Shown one piece after another: positions 10,517 to 20,600 of a stretch of DNA of 64,000 nt. Source of the stretch: Symbiodinium natans (Eukaryota; Sar; Dinophyceae; Suessiales; Symbiodiniaceae); NCBI GenBank assembly GCA_905221605.1, contig CAJNDS010002698.1, forward strand, positions 142,089-206,088. The letters are read 5' to 3'. The notes under the pieces are model-generated. The model was given only the letters and a program-made list of their open reading frames with translations, was not told the DNA's origin and did not search any database. The position numbers and the translations under genes were made by a program. Every line of letters begins with the position of its first letter. The stretch's first letter is position 1.

Positions 10517-13500
10517 CACCGCCTCGGAATCACTTGCCGAGGCAGCTGACTCCAGACGACGTGCTGATGGACTTGGGATGTAGCACAGGCGAAACCCACT
10601 GTTCAAGTGTCTTCAGAGCGAGTTGTGTACTTGTGGGGGCTCATGACCAATAGACTTCAAGATTCCGAACAACGACGCCAGCAACGTCCTAGCAGCCTGT
10701 CCAACGTGGAGGGGTCTTTCTCGGGTGCTTCCTGGACTTTGGAGCCTAGGGGTTTGGCCTTTTGCTTGGGTACTGCAGGGGGTCCGATTTAATGAGAATG
10801 GGTTCTTTGGGTAGTTAGAATTGGACAATACTGGTAATTACGCGCTTTAGGCTCTGGGCAATTGGGGCGTAGGGAGCGGCACAGCCGGACAATTATGATT
10901 TCCGTGCCAGGGCGTTAATGCACAAGGTCATTAGCCACTAGCAGTACTACTCGTTTGGAACCTAAACCTCTGCGGGCTCCATCCCAGAATCCTAAGCTGT
11001 ATGCCCTCAAATCCACGTAACGCAAGCCAGAGGAGCCTTCGTGCTTCTTTCGGCGCTGCTCTCGCCTGCTGCCGGTCTGGAGTTTAGGGCTTGCGGGATA
11101 GTTTTTTGGCGAGGGTGTTGGGCTTGAGCGTTTGTTGGACTTCAAAGTTTGTTTAGATTTAGGTTGCTGAATGTTGCTGAATTAGAGGGTAGGGTGAGCG
11201 AAGCAAATTCAGGGGTCGACCTTCAGGGTGCTTTTCAGACGCTTCAGTTTCAGCTCAGGCACGCAAAGTGATTGGTGTGGAGCTGTCTCCCTCCCGCCAC
11301 GCAGAGGCGCCGCCGGACACACCGGCGTGTCTGGGAGACGTTGACATGACTTCGAATATCTTCGAATACACCTTTTATGAACTTTCGCATGCTTCATATT
11401 GTGTCGGTTTGGTTGCGTGAGATTCTTGGTGTTGTCATGGCTTCTTGATGGCGTGCTTTGGGTTGCGTTTTGTCTTCAGCTTTCTTTTCTGCTAGGACTG
11501 CTGACCTGGTGAGCCCTCATTCAGAACCAAAAGCCTTCAACAACAGCGGCGAGTTGCGATTGCGGTTACGATTGTTCTTCCGCTGGTTCCTGATGGTGGC
11601 GGTGGTTTGGCAGTGGCGGTGGTGCAGGCACAGGTGGTGGTGAGTGGCGGCAGGGGGTTGTATTTCGCAAGCTCAGAAGGCCAACTTGAGACCTCTCAGC
11701 CTAGAGCCCTAACCCGGGAGAAAGCGGCTTTAGGGCTTCAGGGCCTTAGGGCTTCAGGGCTTTAGGGCTTTAAGGCTGTAGGGTTTAGTGTCCTAGATTT
11801 GGGGTAAACAATCAGCACTCCAAGCTTCTCGACCAAGTGGCCTGAAGCTCCGCACCAGGCCGAGGCAGCACTGGAACGGCTGGCCGTGCGAAGGCCCCGC
11901 CGGTTTCAGATTGCTTTCTGTTTCGTTTTCTGTAGCTATGAACGTTTTATGTAGTTATGAACATAGGGTTCAGGTTTCAGAGGTGTGGGTGGGGGATTTT
12001 GCGGCTTCAGGGTCTCTGCCCAAAGCCCGCAAAACCCTGAAAACCCAAGACCCTAAAGACCCCAAACCTCTCCGCAGAGAGGCCGGAAGTTGCTGCCAAA
12101 GCCCCGCCCTCGGCTTCTGTGGCCCTTGATGGCTGTGTGCTCGAAGCACACTGAGGGTTCAGGGTTTAGGGTTCAGTTTGGGGCTTAGGGTTCAGGGTTC
12201 AGGGTTTAGGGCTTAGGGCTTAGGGTTTAGGGTTTAGAGTTTAGGGGTTCGGGTTTGGCCTATGATGAGGCCCATTTGGGGTATTTCCAAAATAGCCCCT
12301 AACATGGCCCCTCGCACACGAAGAGCCAGCGCCTTCATCTGCCTTCTGCTTTGTTGTCCGAGGTGCAGTTCCTTCAAGGGGACTTCAATGCTCGCTCCGA
12401 TGCCAAGATCTCACAGGCACCAGCAGCTTGTACCACAAGAGCCACACGTCTGGTGCGAAGTCCAGAACCCGCCCCCCCCCCCTTCCCCAAAAAAAGGCGC
12501 TAAACCCCACATCCGCAGAACCAGAACCGATGGCATCCCCGAACTTACAGAAGTGGGGTTTCGGTGTTGCAGATTCTGGGGCTCCTGTCTGTCCTACAGT
12601 TGAGCCGTGCAACTTCGGGCTTGGGATAGCTAGGGCCTTCCGTGGACCAGGCAGTGCAAAGCACCACCGTGGCGTACTACGCTTGCAACAGCCGCTTGCC
12701 TTCATCGGCTCATGTGTGCAGAATTCATAAGGGTGGCTGGCAAAATTATAGTCCCTTTCTAGATCCCTAGTTTTAAAATACGGCACCTAATATTTGGGGT
12801 AACCAAAAGACGGGGAGGGGGCACCATCAACCCTAAGCTCTAAAGCCATGAGCGCTTAAGCCGCAAGAGAGTACTGTTTTTTCTTTTGGGGGGGGGGGGG
12901 GGGGGGGGGGGTTGGGATTTTTCAGGGCCAGCTGCAGGGTTTTCGAGTTTGAGCGTTGCAGGGCTTCGGGGTAGAGGGTGAGGCCCTAAACCCTAAACCC
13001 TAAACCCTAAACCCTAAACCCTAAACCCTAAACCCTAAACCCTAAACCCTAAACCCTAAACCCTAAACCCTAAACCCTAAACCCTAAACCTAAACCCTAA
13101 ACCCCAAACCCTAAACCCTAAACCCCGGCAAACTTTGGGCTTTCAGCGCCAGGCTTGGCCGACTTCAACCTCTCCACTGGTGAGGCGACGTGCAGGTGGG
13201 CAACAGGGTGCAGAAGGGTGTTTAGGCAGTTTAGGGTTTAGGGTTTAGGCAGTTTAGGGACTCGTGTTCAGGGTTTAGGGTTTAAGGTTCAAAGCGTTTA
13301 GGGTTTAGGGTTTAGGGTTTAGGGTTTAGGGGGTTTAGGGTTAGGGTTTAGGAGGTTGCGGGCGTTTAGGGTTTAGGCTTTTGGGTTTGGGGCTTTCGGG
13401 AAGGGATCGGGCTTGGGAGGCTCAGGGAACCAGGCTGAGAATTTGTATGCCAAAGCCCCCCTAGCATTCTGCTGGCGCCCCCTATGCTTAAGCCCCGAAT

Positions 13501-13572
13501 CCTGAACCCCCGAGTAGTTGCTTCTGCCGCTTTACGAGGAAGGCCAGAGGTGGATGAGTAGTAGAGGCAGGC
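10517..13572 (+). CDS. Class I SAM-dependent methyltransferase (multi-exon)
   Basis: Transfers a methyl group from S-adenosylmethionine; substrate not predictable. Exons in order: about 10517-10588 with DDVLMDLGCST (motif I, SAM-binding Gly-rich loop), 11027-11074 with RGAFVLLSALLSP (helix after motif I), 11254-11306 with RKVIGVELSPSRHAE (beta 2, acidic residue for the ribose), 11865-11902 with AALERLAVRRPRR, 12363-12401 with VQFLQGDFNARSD (motif around beta 3), 12651-12693 with TVAYYACNSRL (beta 4), and a likely end with LLLPLYEEGQRW and a TAG at 13570-13572. The phases fit: 10588|GC to AG|CC, 11074|GT to AG|CT, 11306|GC to AG|GC. The pieces match the Rossmann methyltransferase order, as in DOT1-like and related enzymes. 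The N-terminus and the pieces at 12085-12130 and 13140-13200 are unsettled. Confidence 0.7.
12983..13123 (+). repeat. (CCCTAAA)n array
   Basis: About 20 nearly perfect units inside the 3' part of the methyltransferase gene. TTTAGGG-orientation tracts lie 90-260 bases downstream (13213-13380), so the two could pair in RNA. A run of more than 20 G at 12888-12911 lies just upstream. Confidence 0.95.
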
Positions 13573-13913
13573 TGTAGTGGAACCGCTCTAGCGGCTCAAA
13601 GGTTTGGGGGGGCAGTTTGGGTAGTTTGCTTGTAGGGAGGCTTTCTTGAATGAGGACTCTGCAACCTGCTACACTCAAGCTGTCGAGCAGGTGGTCATGA
13701 GCCTTTAATGCGAGTTGAGGCCCGCAACCCTCAACACCCAAAGATGAGCCCCAAACCCTGCACCCCAAACCGTCAGCCCTAAAGCTGAAGCCCTGAACCG
13801 TAAACCCTAAGCCCAGTATCTTTTGGACCAAAGTGCCGCGAATTAGGAATCTCCCAAGAAAGGTACCCTGTTTCCCCGTTTTCGGAAACTCCTAAGTAGT
13901 AGAGCTTCTCGCA

Positions 13914-15074
13914 ATGCGCGTTCGGCTCCTTAGCCTGGACGTCACCGACACACTGTTGGAATGGTCTGCCACCATCGGCACGCTCTACCACCGAGGCTTT
14001 TGTGGGTTGAAGGACTTTAGGCTTTAGTGTTCCAAGGGCTGTTTTTTTGGTTTACAGGGTTTTGGGTATTAAGGGTTTGGGGCTGAACGGGTCTTGGTTT
14101 AGGGCGCACGGCTGATGTTGTGACTGCTACTTAGAGCATGTTCAGTCAGTGCACCTGAGCATATGTTCTTCCACTTGCAGTACCGCAATGGCCGGTGAAG
14201 CCCTGTTGAGGCTTCCTACGGGGTGGAGTGGCACCTGGCATGGTGCCCACTGCGGCCGAACTGGATGCCCGGTTTCCCGCCGCTTTCAAGTCAGCGAGTC
14301 GGCAGTGGCCTCTCTTTGGTCACAAGGCCATCTCCTCTTTCACGTTTTGGCGGGAGGTCGCCGGCAAGCTTGTGGAGGATACGGCCTTAGCCCAGGATGA
14401 CGAGGCCTTTGACAAAGGCTTTAAAGAGATCTATGCCTTGTTCCAAACTGAAGAGGCCTACAAAGCCTACCCCGATGCCCTTCCGCTGCTTCGCTGGGCG
14501 CGATCGGTGGAAGGCCTTAAGGTTTGCGTGCTGTCAAACGCCACAGAAAGCTACGAGCAGAATGTTCTGCCTGCCCTGGGAATGGCAGAATACATCGATT
14601 TCTGCGTTATCTCCAAAGTGGAGGGCGTAGAGAAGCCTGACAAGGCCATCTTTCAAGTCGCTGCACGGAGGGCGGACGTTGAGCTCGAGCACGTGCTCCA
14701 CGTGGGCAACAGCTACAGCAACTAGGCAGGACCTTAGGATATCTTATGCTGTCCTTGCCTGCTACTTGTGATTCCATTTGCGGAATCTTTTCAGAGGCTT
14801 TGAACTCGGTAGGCCCTTGGGACATTTTGGATTTTCCCTTTTTTTGGGGTTAAGAGGATCATATCCAGCGAATTTTTGAGAGGGTTTTTAGGGGCCATCC
14901 GAGTAAAGAATCACCTCAGGCAAGGACTACTGCGGCGCGATCGCAGCGGGCTGCCGAGCCTTGCTACTGAGCCGGCAGAGCCAGGACACCTCAGCTCCCG
15001 AGGCGACCGTCCGCTCTCTTTCAGATGTCTGTGCCTGGCTACAGGAGGATGGAAGACTCGGGTTTAGGGTTTAG
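13914..15074 (+). CDS. HAD-superfamily hydrolase, HDHD3-like
   Basis: Three exons: 13914-13995, 14211-14722 and 14925-15074. Exon 1 starts MRVRLLSLDVTDTLLEW, close to the start of HDHD3-type proteins. The nucleophile Asp is kept, but the usual second Asp of motif I is Thr (Lys in HDHD3). Exon 1 ends at CCGAG|GCTTTT and exon 2 begins TTGAG|GCTTCC, joining in phase as YHRGFLRGGVAPGMV with a GC donor. Exon 2 has the cap domain, motif II (VCVLSNATES), motif III Lys (GVEKPDKAIF) and the start of motif IV (HVLHVGNSYSN). Exon 3 supplies the final Asp and helix (DYCGAIAAGCRALLLS) and ends DVCAWLQEDGRLG, then a TAG inside a TTTAGGG unit. Oddity: exon 2 is followed directly by TAG, so the second donor is not canonical or is a nonsense change. 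Length about 250 residues is normal for the family. Confidence 0.85.
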
Positions 15075-15120
15075 GGTCCAGGGTCGAGGGTTTAGGGTTT
15101 AGGGTGCGGCCAGCTGACAG

Positions 15121-16305
15121 GGTCAGTGTCTGGCCGGATCGTGGCGTGCTTCGATACTCGCCACCTCCGGCACTTTGGACAGCAGGGCATGGAGTAGGAG
15201 GATGGTCTGCAAGCAGCTGCTCTTCGCCAAAAAAAGTTCCGCAGCAGTTGTCTTCTGACGCTAGCTTCGACTGTTGCAGCAAGTCTGGCACCAGTCGCAA
15301 CAACATCGGTTTCCAGGGACCCTAAACCCTAAACCCGAAGCCTTAAACCCCAAATCGGAAACCCGGCATGCAGCTCCCGCAGCTCGAGCTCCCTACAGCA
15401 CCCATATGCGTAAGTTCTAAAAGCATCCCCCCCGAACCCCACACCCTAAGCCCCCTTTTGGCCCAAACGTTGAAAGCCCAAAACCCAAAGCCCCAGCCCC
15501 TAGACCCTCACCCCAAACCCAAACACTTTGCTGCATCCCAGACCCCCCAAAACCCTCCTCCCTCCCGTGAAGCCCTCTCGACACTGAATCCCAGACCCCG
15601 CCATCCCCCGTCAGGCCGGTGGACGATGCCCCGGTGGTAGCGGCACTGACGCCCGGGACGCGCTTCGTGAGCCGCGAGCTGAAAGGGTTTAGGTAAGAAG
15701 ATCGACTGCCCAAAGAAAGACCGGTCGGACTGAACAGGCGCCTAAAATTATGGTGCGAAGGCACTGGTGCACTTGTCTAGTGACTAGACCTATGGCAACC
15801 GAAGGTGAACTGCTTGGGGCGAGGGATGTTGGTTTTTGTGCAAGCAAGCGTTGTGGGATCGCGTTGCAGTCGTGATGTAGCATGAGGCAGCTGTGGAACC
15901 CGAAGCCCTAAATCCTAAAATCGCTGAAGAGCGCCTCCCAAGGTCTTAGCGTCTTGGCGCCGGAGTTCGAGATGTGGCGACTTGGCAATGGGAGGAGTGC
16001 AAAATGCAGCAGACCTGGAGTTTATGGGACTTTCAATGTAAAATCTCCGTCAGGTTTTAACCCTAAAGCCGAGGGTTTAGGGCGCCCGCGCCAAGGAACC
16101 AGGTGGAGCTGGAGGGTGCCATTGACATGGAAAGAGCGTACTCGGCCAGGGGCCCAGTGAGGGAGGTTGTACATTGTGGCACTTGCTTAGGTCGTACTAC
16201 GTAAGGCAAGCTGTAGGCAAATCGGAGCTTGCAGGCTAGCTTTCTGAGGTCAAGAAGAAGCGCTGCCGCCTCGCGCTGGAATATCGAATCCTTGGTCGCC
16301 TCTGA
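15121..16305 (+). CDS. Unassigned small multi-exon gene
   Basis: Likely exons: 15121-15185 (SGRIVACFDTRHLRHFGQQ, GC donor), 15615-15684 (PVDDAPVVAALTPGTRF then VSRELK), about 15925-16060 (VLAPEFEMWRLGNG), 16095-16190 (NQVELEGAIDMERAYSARG then PVREVV) and 16249-16305 (VKKKRCRLALEYRILGRL then TGA). Each follows an AG and is free of stops in one frame. The first segment stays open past an in-frame TAG at 15193-15195, which I treat as intronic. I do not recognise a family. It lies directly after the HAD gene, and the TGA at 16303 is a plausible gene end. Confidence 0.45.
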
Positions 16306-17603
16306 CAAAAAGTTCCGCTGCCCCGCTCATCCATGCTGCTAGGTCCGCTAGGTTCATGGGTAGTTAGAAGTTATAAGTATGGTATCCTTAGCTATGGTAC
16401 ATCTAAGCCTACGTATACCGACCCGTGAACCTTCGAATGTGCATTTTTTTTCAGCTTGCCGACCACTTGCAAGCTGTCCTTGCTGTTATGAAGTGGCTTG
16501 TCGTGCATATGGCTACCAAGTTTTGCATGGCTTAATCACTGCAACAGTGTGCGTGCTTAGCATGGCTGGGGATGTGCGCTTGCCCACGCAACAACCACAT
16601 CCTCCAAGCCCACACCCCTGCAAGCCAATCCAAACTCGTACAGCCGGAGTCTGGAGTTAAGGCACCAGCACCTGCTAGCCTATCAACCCGCTCTGAGATT
16701 AGTATTTTCGGAATCGGGACGCCCGAAGCCCCAGCCTACACCCTGCACCTGCAACCCCCTTCTTTTTGGCCGTGCCGGCCAGGCCCCCTGAGCCGTTGCT
16801 GGAACAGCTCCAGGTGTGGATGATGCTTCAGGGTTCAGGGTTTCGCAGGGCATGAGAAAGCAAGGGGTTTGGGACAAGAAGCAAAAGGCCCCGACCTCTT
16901 CCAAAACCTCAGGAGATCAACGCATGTTCTTCTGCTTTTGGGCTGTTGTAGGGTTTAGCTCCCTTCAGGGCTGGCTCGCAACTCACGTGGGGAGGAAACT
17001 GTGCACCCTGACGTAACATCACCCCCTCAAATCCCCTCAGCTCGGATAGGAGTCATCACGTGCTCACACAAATCACGAAGGGAAGCAAAGAAGTACCGTA
17101 GCCTGCGAGGATTCTGGCCAAACGGTTGCCTGCCGCCGAGTTGCATTCAAGTTGGTTTGGAGTGTGGGTAAAGGGGAGGGGCCTTAGGTTTCGGGAAATG
17201 TGTTCAAGGGCTTTAGGGCGTAGGGTTCATAGCCTCAAGCTCCTAAGCTTCGACCCCTAAGCCCAAAACGCTTAAGGGTCGAGGTTTTCAGAACTTTGGG
17301 CTTGTGGCCCTTTAGCTTCAGAGAGCTCCAGAGGGTGGTCAGTAGCGTTTAGCGCACCCTCAGCCCCAAGCCCTCAACCCCAATTCCCGATGAACGGCAA
17401 AGCTGGCCCAGCCCGGCACTTCTCAAGTGGGTTCTGATGGAAAATTTAGGTCTAAGGTCGAGATCGGCTTTGGGGTTCAGGATTTAGGGCTTTGGGGTTG
17501 AAGGTTTGGGGTAAAGAGTGGAACCCCTAAACCCTAAACCCTAAACCCTAAACCCTAAACCCTAAACCCTAAACCCTAAACCCTAAACCCTTTGTGCCCC
17601 AAG
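16306..17603. other. No supported gene
   Basis: Only scattered short open frames, telomere-like fragments and a (CCCTAAA)n array at 17524-17590 just before the next gene's ATG. I see nothing with coding character. Confidence 0.5.
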
Positions 17604-20600
17604 ATGGCTCTCACCCGCGCAGGCCGGGCGCTGGAAGCGCGCGTGGCGGCCCTGTCGGAAGAGATGAACTCCAGGCCACCTTGGGGCTCTCTTGGGTTTA
17701 GGGTTCGGGTTTAGGGTTTAGGGTTTAGGGTGAAGGGTTGAGGCTTTAACCTCCTTAAGACCTAGTTCTCGTCAGAATAGGGACCCCCCCAGCATGACCC
17801 TGCAATTACCGGGTTCCGATCCCAGGGGCTGTAATTCTAAGGGTCATCGTTCATTGGACTGCGAGGACTTTGTAGCCCAGTGGTGCCCTTTTGCAACTTC
17901 TTGGTTTCCCTCGTAAAATAACCAACCCCCAAAAGGGTAAGTGTTGGTTGCCCTTGTAAAATAACCAACCCCCTAAAAGGGTAATTGTTGGTTTGCCTTG
18001 TAAAATAGCCAACCCCAAAACGGGTAACTACCCCTATTTGCAATATGAGGAGAAGGGGTGCACGGCATGGTTTTCATCTCCCAAAATGTTTTCGCGCACT
18101 AACCCCCCCCCCCCGGACTCCCCAAATATCCGTTCTTTGCCCAAATATGGGTATTGTTCCCGAAATCGGCCTGTAGATCGCACATCTTCCTAGTATATGT
18201 ATTTCTCCGCAATTAGGGTTCAGGGTTTTTGGTTCTGGTTTTAGGATGCCTAAATACACAGCCGAAAGAGCCCCAAATGCTGCATGGTTGTTCTGGGTCG
18301 AGGGCTTCAACCTCGGGGTTTCTACGTTTTCTCCTCCGCTTGGAGCTGCTGGCTGTAGAGTACCCCCTGGTTCTTAGTAGGGATTGAAGCCCTACGTACG
18401 CGCTTTAGGGATTAGATAGGGTACATGTACCCCATTCCCTCATTCCATACTGTGAACAGCCCGATCCCACGGTTCCCGGCCTGACCGAAGCTCCGACGCA
18501 GGGACGCAGCCCACAAGCGGACGATTCAGAAGCTCATCGATGAGACGAAAGAGTCAGCTGGCCAGCAACATGATAACTACCACCCTAAACCCTAAAACCT
18601 AAACCTGCACCCCTAAACCCCCCTTTTAAGCAGTTCTCACTTCAGTGGCTTGAAGCCTATTATGCCGGAGGAGAGAGATCAGAGATGGGGAGCGGAGGGC
18701 AGAGGGATTGTTCCCCCTGGTTCCTAGTAGGGATGAGGTAAATGAGGGCCTTATTTTATACGCTTTAAGGGACTATATGGGGTACCTCATTCCCTCATTA
18801 CCTACTAAGAACCAGCCAGTGTTTCTTGAGGCTGGAAGAGCAGATGCAGGCGCCAGAGGGATGCGGGCGAAGGGCTTGCCGTTTAGGGCATGTAAGGAAT
18901 TACCCTAAACCCTAAACCCTAAACCCTGAACCCTGAACCCTGAACCCTGAACCCTGAACCCTGAACCCTAAACCTAAACAGGGCTCAGGGAGGGCTTTCG
19001 AGCTTTCTGGTCTGGTAATGTGTTCAGGGTGAAGGCATGGGCCTTAGAGGCATGTGGGGATGACTCAAGATGTCTTGATGTAGGGATGTAGGGGGAAAGG
19101 GGGGGGGTCCACAAAGTGGTGGAGGGCTGCATAGCTGAGGGTTCCTTTTGGGTTCCTCAACCCCTCGAGCCTTTCAAACCCCGAAAGCCCAGAACCCCTA
19201 TAGCCCCAAGCTCTTTAGGCCGCAACTCCTAAGCCTTAAAGCCCTAGAACCCTAAACCCCATAAACGCCTAAAAGGCCCGCAAGGGCCCCGCCAAACCCT
19301 AAACCCTAACAAACCCTAAACACTAAACCCTAAACTCTAAACCCCTTTTGAACCGTAACGTCTTCTAGGCACCGGCGAGCGCTTCGCCGGGCCTGCAAGG
19401 CCCAGGTTTTGGGGACCAGGGTTTCGGGTTTCGGTTTAGGGTTTAGGGTTAGTTAGGGTTTAGGGTTAGTTTCTGTTTGTGGGGTTTAGGGCTTAGGGTC
19501 TAGGGGTTTAGGGTTTAGAGGGGCCTGGGTGGTTTAGGATTTAGGGTCATGTTTTGGTTGCTTCCTTTACCACTCCCCGGGCTTAACTTGCTCAAGGCTT
19601 GAGCACGACATCGGTACCGACATTGCCAAAAACCCGGCCTGAGAAACAGCATTGCCAGCATAAGAACGAATCGCGCATCCTCCGCAGTGGAGGGTTGTCG
19701 GGTGGTTTGGGGACCGTAGGTTTGAGGGTTTGAGGTTGAGGGCTTCGGGGCTTGCGTGCTTTCGGGTTGTCTGTGGGGCTCAGGGCTTTGGGATCGTGTG
19801 GGATGTGTTGGGGGGCTTGGGGGAATTCAAGGTCGGGGCTGTGCACAGGTTGTAGCTGCTTCGGCGAGACATGAGCTTGCTTCAAGCTGGATGCTTTTTT
19901 GGGGGGCAATACACCACAGGGTAAGTTGATCCATGCCTTCTTCCGCTGTAAATGGGCACGAATTTGGGGCTCCTTCGTTAGAGCTTTCCTCACACCACAA
20001 TCCTAAACCCTTAACTTTCCCTAAGCCCTAAACCCTAAGCCCGAACATCCTTGGAAAGGCAGCCCACTTCAAGGCACACCTCAACGCCTCACCCGCCTTG
20101 CTGGGACACCAGAGGCTTGGAGGGAGGGAGGGGGGGTCGGAAAGATCCGGGGGTCTGTTTCGTCTTAGGCACCCTAACCCCTAAACCCTAAACCCTAAAC
20201 CCTAAACCCTAAACCCTAAACCCTAAACCCTAAACCCTAAACCCTAAACCCTAATCCTTAAACCCTGGACAACTGAGGCTTCGGTTCGAGTTGAGGCTTA
20301 AGGTTTTAGGGCTTTGGGGCCATGATCTAGGTACTCCCCTGCCCAACAAGGGCTTCCTGAACCCCCCACTCCCTCAAACCCCCAAACTGGGCCTCACAAA
20401 CTATAAGACCTATAAGCCCTGAGCCCTAAACCCTAAACCCTAAACCCTAAACCCTAAACCCTAAACCCTAAACCCTAAACCCTAAACCCTAAACCCTAAA
20501 CCCTAAACCCCCACGATGCAGACCCGCAGCCTGCGGCTGCGCGGCACACCGACTCGGAGCCCAGCGCACCCCAAGGCACCGCTCAGGGCCTTGAGATTCA

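Noticed and set aside
12363-12401. GDFNAR as a LINE endonuclease motif
   Set aside because: No other endonuclease or reverse-transcriptase motif follows; the piece fits the methyltransferase order.
12262-12603. Apparent signal-peptide gene start (MAPRTRRASAFICLLLCC)
   Set aside because: The overlapping frame from 12363 carries the methyltransferase GDF motif with a proper acceptor, so the ATG is probably intronic chance.
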